In this document: piece by piece, positions 55,570 to 64,000 of the stretch
How positions within the stretch are numbered: the stretch's first letter is position 1
Layout of the letters: every line of letters begins with the position of its first letter
Origin: Amoebophrya sp. A120
Taxonomy: Eukaryota; Sar; Dinophyceae; Syndiniales; Amoebophryaceae
Reading direction: 5' to 3'
Assembly: GCA_905178155.1 (NCBI GenBank)
Contig: CAJINV010000001.1
Location: forward strand, 3,401,675-3,465,674
Length of the DNA: 64,000 nucleotides
Made by a program: the position numbers and the translations under genes
Notes under the pieces: model-generated
The model's input: only the letters and a program-made list of their open reading frames with translations
The model's database searches: none
Told to the model about the DNA's origin: nothing

Positions 55570-58500
55570 AACAGACTAGAGAAGAGGGTCGGTCGTTTTC
55601 CCTCATGTCTTGTCCCTTTGTATGATGCATCAAGAACATTCACTACTACGCAAAATAATAACGCTTGAGTCTACTTAGTTACGCAACTTGTCAATGGCAA
55701 AACTTTTGAAGAATTATCGGCGCGCAGCACTGTACGGAACTACCCTATCATCTCTATTGTAACAACAACACCATATTGTACAGTAACTGTCTTGTGGTCT
55801 ACTACGCAAAATATCAAAGTTTGGCTATTTTCAGAACAAGCAAGAACACCCACTCTGTTGGCGACAGATTTTTGCTTCGACTCTCTGCGCTTATGGCCCA
55901 AAAGGCTGCACAGGTTATTTTTATCGGAGTGGATGTCGAGCGATGCTGTTGCTGACCAGTGGTAATTAATGAACGCAGTTTGAGTAGTTTTGGTAATATC
56001 GGATGAACAAATTGCAACTCTACACATCTTCCCGCAATCGAATTTACATTGGAGGCGAAGGTTGCGCAACTGCGGCGGTTATTCTTCTGGACCGCGATGC
56101 TATGACCCGCAGCACGAAATTCTACGAGGCCTGGAGGGAGAAAATAGACCCTGTGACTAGTAATTCACCCCGAGTCGACTCTCGAGGCCGAGTAGTTCTT
56201 CTCTTTGCGAAGTGGTGGTAAATGCAATTGGGATTATGCGTGCGCGCTTTCAACTCCAGCGTAACAAGATTTTCCCTGCAATTTTGTTTTCCAAGCTTGA
56301 GCTCCCTCGAATTTGAGCAGGTGCGCGTCGAGCAGTCTCTTCGTAGCGCCGCTTGATTTTCCGAGGATTTTTCACGTTCAGGTTTGTTTTTAGTCATATT
56401 CTCGTTTCTATAGTCTATTTTGGTTTTTTATTATCGAATCTGTACAGAATTTTCTTGATAGCTTTGTATCTTTGTTTCACCCGGTTATTTTCTCTTTTGA
56501 ACAGTCAAGGAGCAGACTTTGTTTTCAATGTAACGTTTTCTATGTCATGTATAGCCCTCCACTTCATTTTTACCAATTCACAAAAATACTTGGGAGTCCG
56601 ATTTTTTGGAACACGACACCGGTAATTCGCCACAACCTCTCTCATTCGAAAAAAATGACGGAAAGACTCTGCTGCCAGTGGTCTTCTAAGAAAAATCTAG
56701 AGGACACTCGGACGAGAGGCATTCCTTCTACAAATCGGATAAAATAGGTTTACAACAATAGTCACTATTAAGACATCAACATCTCATCAGGTTATTTTGT
56801 GGTATAACAGTAGCTAGTGCGGTAGCGGACCAAGACAAATACCGAAAGGAGCAGCATGTAGTGATAGCTGCGATCATTGCTCTTGGAGGAGCTTAGCATT
56901 GGCCGTCGTGTTTTGTGATTCGCTGCTCCTTGAGTAAAGAGTTTGTCACTCGTCTACATGGTTGTGCACATTTCTTTTCGGTGACTCAGGAACTCCGCGC
57001 CAGTCGAAAATGCCACTACACCGATGGGAAGCAACACGAAAATAGGACAACTAAGTTTTGGCTATTTTGTAAAAATAGCTCATTGAATACAGGACAAAAA
57101 CTAGGACAAAAACAACAACAGCACAAGAAGATTATAGCATGAAAATTTTATAACAGATGACAAACCGCCCCTTGCAGCTCTGACCGGGCGTGCGCCCAAA
57201 TTGATTTTTTGATGCAGAAAAAAGCTTCGCAAGACACCGTGCACGGACAGAGCCAGTGTGAACTGCATCTGCTACAGGTAAATAAGTAGGTGCCGTGCGC
57301 CGTGATACCGTGGCATTGTGCAGTAGCGCAGGTTCATTGTCCAGCAGTTAGAGTGACTCGCCAAGTTTACTATGCAGTACGTCTTTTCATCAATACCACT
57401 CTTGCAGATTGGATAAACAAAAACTAAAACGGAGTTTGCAATTTGTCTTCGCGACAATTTTAAAAAGATTACGCTTTTGAACAGAAAAATACTTTACAGC
57501 AAAAAGAACCACAATAGATAAAAAAAACTTCTCGCTCTCAAGACATCAGTCACGATCTGACGGTAATCGACCATTCCTTGTATGAGAGCCCAGCAGAGGA
57601 GTAAAAAAATACGAATCAAGAAATAGAAAAAATGAATAGATAGATTACTACAACAGCAATTCCATCCAGCCTACAGACTAAAAGTCGAGTCGTAAGCGAG
57701 ACGCTACATCACTTGCTCAGTCCGTTTTTTCAGTGGGTCTTTTCGATTCTAAAAAACAGCAGTTTTGACACTGTCACTCCAAGTGCGATCTTAGCCAGTG
57801 CTGTCGTCCCTCGTTTATTGACAACTTTTTTGTCAAGAAAATAAGAAGTTCTACAATTTTATAAAGACGTGTCCAAAAATTTTAGTATCAGTCCGATCTG
57901 TTCCGGCTACACTACACGGCAGTCTCTCGCCCGTAATCCGTCACCAAGCGGTAAGGGGGAGGGCATCGCGGAAAGTTTAGGCCGCGGTGATGCTCGTCTA
58001 AACGCCAGTGGAACTATTTGAAAAAACAACATAAAAGATTGTACCCGCAAACATAATAATTTTCTACGAACAACCAGATTATTATCTACGAAAGTTTCGT
58101 GCTAATTTTATCAAGCAAAAAATTCCAAAAAAAGCAAATAAACCACACCTCATGCACAACCACCCATAAACAACCACCTAAATTGTCACACTCTTCTACT
58201 CCCTAACAAAACCAATAAACAAATTTCGAGATACAAAATCGCTTCAACATCAAACAAAAAAATAATCACGGCTAGTAGAGTCGACCACAGAAGTTCACCG
58301 AGACATTAGCCGTGGAGTGAAAATAGTTTTGTCCTCAATAAAAAACAAAAAAGCATTTGCGAATATTCAGGAAATATTGCGCGCAAAAGGATAACGCCGT
58401 CAAGCTGCGACCTGACGAAAATAATAGGATGCTCGATGTAGTTTTGTGATTCAAACCGCGCGAGCTAGCAGCATAGAAGCAGTTGCGACGGATGTAGTGG

Positions 58501-59037
58501 AAATGGAACCAAGAAAAACCCAACACCTCAAAAACCCAAAGTATTATGTCATAGCGCCAGTGGCTTTATACAGGAGCACTGCACAGCGAGCACTGTACTT
58601 AGCTAGGTATCAGAGATGTGATATGTTAGCAAGCTGCCATATGTCATGTATGTGAAATGTGCACTCTGAAATGAAATCCCATGTACCAAGCAGTACAACT
58701 CACCTCTTCGACACCAAAGTACAATGTTTCTGCCAAGATGAAATTGCTCATGCTTGGTCTCATGCGAAAGCAAACAAATTCTAAAAACCCTGAGCACTGG
58801 CACTGTCCCTGATGCGTCCATAGCCATCTGCTGATGCCTTGAGATAGTTGTTCCGCGGTTCGTCATAGTAATTCAAGGAACGAGCTCGAGGTCGAGGGAG
58901 AAGGACACAGAGAACATGAGCAGTTTGTTGCCTCCAGAGTGATTTTGAGTGGCATGATCCGTTATTGTGGTATAAAAGAAAGATCCTGCTGAAGAGAGCG
59001 GCTTCACCTCAGTTTCAGTTCCTTTACGAAATATACC
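55570..59037. other. Gene-poor stretch, 3.5 kb
   Basis: The longest gene-free stretch besides the strand-switch region. It is AT-rich, especially at 57.4-58.3 kb, with only short frames and no RNA gene or introner termini recognised. It precedes the two ADP-ribosyltransferase-like genes. Confidence 0.5.
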
Positions 59038-59739
59038 ATGTCGCGGCGGGAACTCACGGAAGACGATTGGCGCTATCACAGGCAGATCTGGGGGCAGCGA
59101 CGGGAAAGAATGAGGAATGGCGAGGCAGTCGTCTTGTACCACGCCACTACTTCTGAAGCGGCGAGCGCGACTCGACAGTGGGACATGTTCTACCAGGGGA
59201 GGGACCGAGGTTACGGGGGCGGACTCTATTTCGCTAAATCTATCGAAGATGCGAAGCGGCAGGGCGCACTGTCGAAGCTCAGCTCAGTGCAGATTCTACG
59301 CTGTACCGTGAATCTCGGCGGGGTCAAGTACCAGAATTGCGAAGGGAAGAACACTTTCTGGGGTCTGCTGAAGGAGGGGAAGGACTCGGTTTGCTTGACC
59401 CACATGGACGGTGATGAGTACATCGTCTTCAATTACGACCAGATTGTCGATGTCAATGTCGATGCCAGTGTAGCTGACTCCGAGGACGTCGTCGTCGGTG
59501 GCTCTGTCGAGGAGCTGTGCGGAAAGTTTGGGCCTCTGCTGGTGGAACAGGCAGAGTTTGCGGGCAGTGGAGGACGAGTTTTGGCTATGGCGGCTCAGCA
59601 GGAAGTGGAAGACGAGAAGAAGAAGAAGGAGAAAAAAAAATTTGTATCAAAAACGAAAACGCCACTCTTCAGCTCGAGCAAAGACTTGTCATGCGGCACC
59701 GCTGTGCACGCCGAAGGATCTGGGATCTCTCATGAGTAG
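59038..59739 (+). CDS. Small ADP-ribosyltransferase-like protein (PARP-type fold), copy 1
   Basis: Looks like a single-domain ADP-ribosyltransferase of the PARP/tankyrase catalytic type. The three landmark residues of the H-Y-E class are in place: His35 in VVLYHATTSEAA, Tyr64 in GGGLYFAKSIEDA and Glu127 in DGDEYIVFNYDQIVDV. Between them lie ILRCTVNLGGVKYQN and KDSVCLTH, as in PARP catalytic domains. No regulatory or DNA-binding domain precedes it (233 residues in all). After residue ~190 it turns into a Lys/Glu run and a doubtful tail that may be read-through of an intron. An upstream charged helix (TEDDWRYHRQIWGQRRERMR) is shared with the next gene, so the two are tandem duplicates. The target is unknown. 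Confidence 0.75.
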   Translation: MSRRELTEDDWRYHRQIWGQRRERMRNGEAVVLYHATTSEAASATRQWDMFYQGRDRGYGGGLYFAKSIEDAKRQGALSKLSSVQILRCTVNLGGVKYQNCEGKNTFWGLLKEGKDSVCLTHMDGDEYIVFNYDQIVDVNVDASVADSEDVVVGGSVEELCGKFGPLLVEQAEFAGSGGRVLAMAAQQEVEDEKKKKEKKKFVSKTKTPLFSSSKDLSCGTAVHAEGSGISHE

Positions 59740-59943
59740 ACTTATCTAGGTGGTGCGTAGCAGTGTAGTGACTGAGCACGGCGAACGTCTACGCTGCGTG
59801 AGTATACTCATACGCATAAGGGATTGCCGCCGACATGCTCTTGCGTCCCGCCTTGCATGGAAGGGAAAGGCACCTGTGGTCAAATTTCAGCAGCAAAGAC
59901 TTACGTTTCGAGTAGAATGAGAGGGGATTTTTGCTCACGATAG

Positions 59944-60570
59944 TATGACTGGAATGACCTCAGTGAAGAGGAGCAAAAAGAGCACAGAAAGTTGTGGGCA
60001 CGTCGCCGCGAACGCCTGAAGAATTCTGCTCCACGAGAATTGTTTCACGCAACGAAACCCGAATTTGCCGTGAACATCCGGAAGGAGGAAAAATTTTATC
60101 GCGGACAGTGGGGGCTTGGCGGTGCCGGCATTTACTTTGCGACTACGATAGACGACGCGATCCGAAAGTCCAACATTCCGAAAGCGGACAAGGAGGCCGG
60201 CAAGGTGCGAGTTTTGAAGTGCATGGTGAACCTCGGTAACGTTAAGATGCAGAATGCCAATGGTTGGAATTCCTTCTCGAGTCTGATGAGGGAGGAGAAG
60301 GATTCCGTTTGTCTGACGCACCGACGTGGCACCGAGTACATCGTGTTCGACTACAACCAGGTGACCGACATCAAGATCGACGACTACGACATGGGCGCCA
60401 GTGGCCGGTTTCATCAGCTGCGACGCGAAGAAGACTTCGTGGCCTCACCCGCCCCGCGCTTCGGCGATTCGCCGCCAGTGCTCTATCGCGGTCTCACCGA
60501 TGACGTCACTGCTGGGTTTTCAGGTTTGCTTCGCGCACACTGTCCCGAGCTTGATCGCTACAATTATTGA
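59944..60570 (+). CDS. Small ADP-ribosyltransferase-like protein, copy 2 (5' exon uncertain)
   Basis: A paralogue of the gene just upstream. The shared helix is DLSEEEQKEHRKLWARRRER. The H-Y-E residues appear in RELFHATKPEFA, GAGIYFATTIDDA and GTEYIVFDYNQVTDI. VLKCMVNLGNVKMQN and KDSVCLTH are also conserved. The frame has no Met at its beginning. It opens right after a CGATAG acceptor at 59943, so a short first exon is needed. One candidate is an ATG near 59860 with a GTTTCG donor near 59904. Alternatively this is the second half of a single two-domain transcript with copy 1. The C-terminus is different from copy 1 and ends CPELDRYNY. Confidence 0.65.
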   Translation, partial: YDWNDLSEEEQKEHRKLWARRRERLKNSAPRELFHATKPEFAVNIRKEEKFYRGQWGLGGAGIYFATTIDDAIRKSNIPKADKEAGKVRVLKCMVNLGNVKMQNANGWNSFSSLMREEKDSVCLTHRRGTEYIVFDYNQVTDIKIDDYDMGASGRFHQLRREEDFVASPAPRFGDSPPVLYRGLTDDVTAGFSGLLRAHCPELDRYNY

Positions 60571-61027
60571 GTCCGCGTCTCGTGATATTGTCGTTGTCCA
60601 CAGGATAAAGAGTTGGTTTTTTCATGGTTATGTAGTTTTGCTTTCGTATTCCATATGATGATGGGTCTGAAACTGTGAACTCTAGAGGCACATTGCCAGC
60701 GGAATTAGTGACCTTTCCAGAGCAGGACAAACGATGTGGTTGTGACCGAATATTTTTGCGCTGCGTCGAGGAAACACGGCCAGAGAAACGGCCATCCGAA
60801 GTCGGAGCCACTTTTGCGCTGGTGAACAAAGGTCGCGCCATTGGTGTCGGTTGTGTTTTCCACTCTTTTTTTTTCTTCCGGTCACTTTTTTTTCGCCACG
60901 CCGCGTGTTGCATTTCTTTCTGTTATTCTCGATTTTGGAAACTTCATCGTACGTGCGCTAGTGTTTTTTGTCTTTCTGATGTTGATGACCAAGCGTGGTT
61001 TCACTCTTGTATAGATATGTAGAAAGC
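60571..61027. other. Intergenic, no gene seen
   Basis: About 460 bp. Frames on both strands lack recognisable motifs. Confidence 0.4.
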
Positions 61028-62777
61028 ATGGCCCTGCCCGCAACCTCCACCGATAGCACGCGGCCGCACCGCGGCGGTCCGCACTCCACCTCCATCGCTC
61101 CGACCCAAGCCTGTATCGCACTTCGCACCCAACAGGTGCTCCATGCCCGTGCACAGAAGCGACTGGCGAACGAAAAACCGAAGGTGGACAACACGAAGGC
61201 GAAGATGTACATTCCCCTGAAGCGGCACAACTTCAACCTACACAAAAAGCAAGTTCTTTCCGCCCGGGCGAAAACGCTCCTGGAGGATAAAGCGCATGAA
61301 AACCTGTACTCTCTGCGGGGAAGCACGCCCCGAACAAGACTGGCGCATAACGTGGAAAAACAGAAGACCGCTGAGCATTTTTGGAAGCTCCTCAACGGAG
61401 AAGACGAGGAGGAAGAGGATAGTGCTAACACCGGAGAACATCATGATGAAATTGCGGGAATATCAAAGGAGCCTCTGCTGCACGAAGAGAAATTACCACC
61501 AAACAGCGGAGCAGGCGACACAGTAACAACGACCCCGAGAACCCCACCCTCCTCTTCCACCACTGCAACCCCGAGAAAAGTAGAGCAATTATTTTCGCAT
61601 TTTGACGTCGACGAGAGCAGTCGCAAGACCATGCTGCAGGTGCGTGAAAAAGTGCAGCAGATCCGGAAGGACGCGGCGACGGTGCGGGAGTCTGCGTTTG
61701 CTGAGCAGTATCCAAGAAAAAAACTGTATTACTGTAACTTTGTAGGAAGATCAGCATCACAAATTCGTTTTCTTTGCATTACAGGAAAAACCTGTCATGC
61801 GCAGCTAGTACGTGAAGACACGTATGAAGCATGGATATGACGCACGTTCAGCATGACAAGCGTGACTGTTTTGCATTTTTGAATCACAGACTTACACTTA
61901 CGCACTTTTTTTCTGGCATAAGCAGTTTTTACTGAAACCGGAGTACGACGTGGAGCCGCCGCGGTCGCCGGGCAGTCCTTTCTCACCCGGCCGGTTGTTC
62001 AAAACAAAGTTGGAGAATCCAGCATACTGGCCGGGCGAAGTGCTCGCGAAGGCCGAGCGGGACGAGGGGGTGGAAGGAGAGCAGGAGGAGATTTACAACT
62101 CCGAGCAGAGATTTTATCAACACGCTGGGGGAGCAGGTCATAGTCATACCACTTCTTCTGCAGTAGAAACAAATTTGAACAACTTATCATCAGCGTCGAA
62201 ACTACCCGCCTGGTCCTACCTTACCGCAGTTCATGATCATGCTGATCAAGGGCATCAAGCTGTCGCTCCGCAGCATCAAGAAGACCACCTCCGGAAACAA
62301 GCAGCACAAGAGACCTTGACCTCCGAAGAGGAACAACGGCAACTCCCAGTCGAGCCCTCCTCGGAGCGCACCGACTGCCCAGCTTCCTGGAACACCACCG
62401 GCGGCGGAGGCGGCGTGCCGGTTTCTATCCCTGGCCGGCTGTTGAAGAGCTTTCGAAAAGGGGTGAAGCCCCCGGAGGACCTGACGTATTTTGGCAGGAA
62501 GAAAAAATTCAAAATGCCCTTCCAGTACGAATACCGAACGTGGGAGGAGTACAGCAACCGCTTCGAGGAGCAGGAACAGCGGGAATTCAGGGTGCAGCTT
62601 CCGCCACGGGTGCTGGAAAATCCCAAGTTCGAAACCGGGAAACCGCCGACCCTGCTGGAGCTCCGGGGGCTAGCCGCTCCGAAGCGCCGTGCGGGGGCTT
62701 TGCGCGGGTTCGGGAAAGGAGTAGCGGAAGAGTCGAGGGAGATAAATAAATCCGGCACGGCGAGAAGGAGGCGGTGA
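61028..62777 (+). CDS. Hypothetical basic protein interrupted by an introner
   Basis: No family recognised. Exons are 61028-61708 and 61926-62777 (510 residues). Removing the introner gives VRESAFAEQFLLKPEYDVEP. The N-terminal ~115 residues are basic and helical (CIALRTQQVLHARAQKRL, KKQVLSARAKTLLED), with an internal echo of the VL-ARA pattern. A Glu/Asp/Ser/Thr/Pro-rich part follows. The C-terminal ~120 residues (DLTYFGRKKKFKMPFQYEYR, TWEEYSNRFEEQEQREFRV) look conserved. The very end is Arg-rich (SGTARRRR). It could be cytoskeletal or ciliary, but nothing specific shows it. Confidence 0.7.
61709..61920 (+). mobile_element. Introner, family 3 (212 bp)
   Basis: TATCCAAGAAAAAAACTGTA at the left and CTTACACTTACGCACTTTTT-TTCTGGCATA at the right. 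Exact duplication AGCAG at 61704-61708 and 61921-61925. The interior aligns with the reverse complement of the element at 9865, so both copies lie in the same sense relative to transcription. Confidence 0.88.
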
Positions 62778-63300
62778 CTTGCTTTATAGATACTGGATGT
62801 AGTAGATCCGGATAATTCGCAGTTTCATGTATGTTTCAGATTTCGATGTTCTAAAAATGTAATTAGCTGTTTTTGATGAGAATGGTCACAATCACATTTA
62901 CAGGCTCTGTTTTCACGTTTTTGTTTCCTCTTTTGTTTCGGATGAATTTGCATTGATGTTGGACGCCACGAACGACCTGTTTCTGATTTTGGACGCCACG
63001 AATGACCACATAATTTGTTGATACGCACAAGTCAACGATGAGCTACAACTTCGAAGATGTTGCCATCAATTTTCTTGTTGTGCTTTTTTTTTCGCGTAAG
63101 TCGTGCGGAGACCTACGTAGTCTGAAGCGTTTTCTTCACTCGGTGTAAAAACTCGCTGTTGTGAGCGAAGAGTGCGGATTGTGCTAGCAAGAGGTAGAAG
63201 TTGTGCCTGGGATTGAGCACAGCTTGTTATCAGTCTACTTTCGCTGCCCTGCAGTCAGATTGCAATTCGAAACCAATTCTGTACGATAAGATTTTCAAAA
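62778..63300. other. Intergenic, no gene seen
   Basis: About 520 bp. A 15-base direct repeat (TTGGACGCCACGAA) occurs near 62960 and 62991. Nothing else was recognised. Confidence 0.45.
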
Positions 63301-63771
63301 ATGTCGTTACTTGCTCGTCCGCGTCCCGTCGTCGGAAGCAGTTCCTCTTCCTCCTCGTCCAGCAGCAATGCCCATGCCACGCCCAGCTACGCGTTGCACG
63401 CGAAGCAGCAGCGCAAGAAGCTTCTTCTCCAATCCCACTTCAACGCGGAGGATGGCACCCTTGCCGCGTTGGTGGAGAACAAAAACGCGCCGGTTTGTCC
63501 CATGTGCAAGGAAACGCTCCTACCGCGGAACGCGAAGCGACTCCCCTGCGGCTGCGGCTTCCACTTTGACTGCATCGACCCCTATCTGCGGCGGGAACTG
63601 CAGCGAAGCGCCAACGTACAGCCCGTGTGTCCCACGTGCAGGAAACCCGCGGTGGAAACCGTGTCGTCGATTATCGCCAAGAGAAAGCAGAAACTGTTAG
63701 ACGACCCAGGGAGCAAGCAGCAACGTATAGATAGCATACTGAACGAGGCAATGGCAGAAGTGAAGACCTGA
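63301..63771 (+). CDS. RING-type zinc finger protein (C4HC3-like spacing)
   Basis: A 156-residue protein with one RING-like finger, so probably a ubiquitin ligase or adaptor (inferred). Visible ligands are C-x2-C in PVCPMC, then LPCGCGFHFDC (C-x-C-x2-H-x2-C) and C-x2-C in VCPTCR. With that order the finger is C4HC3, nearer to RING-CH than to classical C3HC4. A Ser-run linker and basic helix precede it, and a helical tail (IIAKRKQKLLDD, RIDSILNEAMAEV) follows. One exon. No transmembrane helix was seen, unlike typical MARCH proteins. Confidence 0.8.
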   Translation: MSLLARPRPVVGSSSSSSSSSSNAHATPSYALHAKQQRKKLLLQSHFNAEDGTLAALVENKNAPVCPMCKETLLPRNAKRLPCGCGFHFDCIDPYLRRELQRSANVQPVCPTCRKPAVETVSSIIAKRKQKLLDDPGSKQQRIDSILNEAMAEVKT

Positions 63772-63870
63772 TTAGCCTGCTTCTGGATCCTTTGATAAAG
63801 TCATGTTCAGAAAGTAAGTAGGGGAAATCCCGTTTTTTAGCGGTGTCATTCGCTTCCGAAAAAAACAGCC

Positions 63871-64000
63871 ATGTGTGTGTCGACACCTCGCGGAAGACTT
63901 TCGCACAACTTGCGCAAATATGGCCGCGGGGAGGACTATTATCAGGAGGTCGCCGACCTCTGGGGCGAAGACCAACACGAGGCAATTTCCGAGCTGCGAC
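63871..64000 (+). CDS. Possible start of a further plus-strand gene (partial)
   Basis: An open frame from an ATG at 63871 to the window edge reads MCVSTPRGRLSHNLRKYGRG and EDYYQEVADLWGEDQHEAIS. The composition looks coding. It directly follows an AACAG that could also be a splice acceptor, so this may be an internal exon rather than a start. No family recognised. Confidence 0.4.
   Translation, partial: MCVSTPRGRLSHNLRKYGRGEDYYQEVADLWGEDQHEAISELR

Noticed and set aside
59637-59943. Possible introner joining the two ADP-ribosyltransferase genes (starts TATCAAAAACG, ends CACGATA)
   Set aside because: The ends are not complementary and no 5-bp duplication flanks them.
60506-60913. Minus-strand frame of 135 codons overlapping the second ADP-ribosyltransferase gene
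   Set aside because: Lys/Arg-rich start from a T-run, no motif, and antisense to a better-supported gene.
61740-61925. Continuation of the first exon of the 61-kb gene through the element as coding sequence
   Set aside because: The frame stops inside the element, while removal with one AGCAG copy restores a long frame.
1-64000. tRNA, rRNA, snRNA and dinoflagellate spliced-leader genes
   Set aside because: I looked by eye for T-loop GTTCGAATC patterns and the CCGTAGCCATTTTGGCTCAAG-like leader core and saw no convincing case. A covariance-model search would be decisive.

Overview
This window is nuclear DNA of a eukaryotic protist, most likely a parasitic dinoflagellate of the Amoebophrya (Syndiniales) type. 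The genes are eukaryotic and split by spliceosomal introns: PIG-A, ADAT3, a mitochondrial carrier, a SMARCAL1-like SNF2 protein and a CLC protein. The protein set looks alveolate-like. Fourteen introns are built from short transposon-like elements with terminal inverted repeats, 5-bp target duplications and non-GT/AG junctions. From memory, invasive 'introner elements' of this kind are described from Amoebophrya. The assignment is an inference; no rRNA, tRNA or spliced-leader gene was found to confirm it.

Layout. 1-2.8 kb (-): an acylated-N-terminus Glu/Ala/Pro repeat protein running off the left edge. 3.5-6.0 (-): a coiled-coil protein. 6.7-8.4 (-): an unknown protein. 9.7-11.1 (-): a ChrR-type cupin. 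11.7-13.1 (-): ADAT3/Tad3. 13.6-15.9 (-): PIG-A. 16.7-18.9 (-): a mitochondrial carrier with three introners. 19.7-20.1 (-): FKBP. 21.0-22.6 (-): a four-helix membrane protein. 23.2-24.7 (-): unknown. 25.1-26.3 (-): a nucleotide-sugar transporter. 26.7-28.3 (-): unknown. 28.8-30.0 (-): a tail-anchored protein. 30-32.4: a switch of coding strand, with an AT-rich stretch carrying A/T blocks every ~157 bp. 32.4-36.9 (+): a CLC protein. 38.0-41.0 (+): PRPP synthetase with two introners and a satellite-filled intron. 41.7-46.1 (+): a GRF-zinc-finger SNF2 annealing helicase with an FG-rich tail. 46.2-47.2 (+), 48.7-50.5 (+) and 50.9-51.7 (+): three membrane proteins. 52.6-55.6 (+): a mitochondrial class I fumarase with a C-terminal EF-hand. 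55.6-59.0: a gene-poor stretch. 59.0-60.6 (+): two tandem small ADP-ribosyltransferase-like genes. 61.0-62.8 (+): a basic protein. 63.3-63.8 (+): a RING-type protein. 63.9-end (+): a partial open frame.

Genes up to about 30 kb lie on the minus strand and genes from 32.4 kb on the plus strand, so the window is two long unidirectional blocks diverging from the AT-rich region. The gene set is ordinary housekeeping: GPI anchors, tRNA editing, purine/PRPP supply, TCA cycle, replication-fork repair and ion transport. It is not a single pathway.

The main discovery is the set of 14 introners in at least six terminal-repeat families. In every case one copy of the 5-bp duplication is enough to restore the reading frame and a conserved protein sequence. 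Related copies occur in both orientations relative to transcription. Otherwise unrelated families share an internal TTGTCATGC-like motif.
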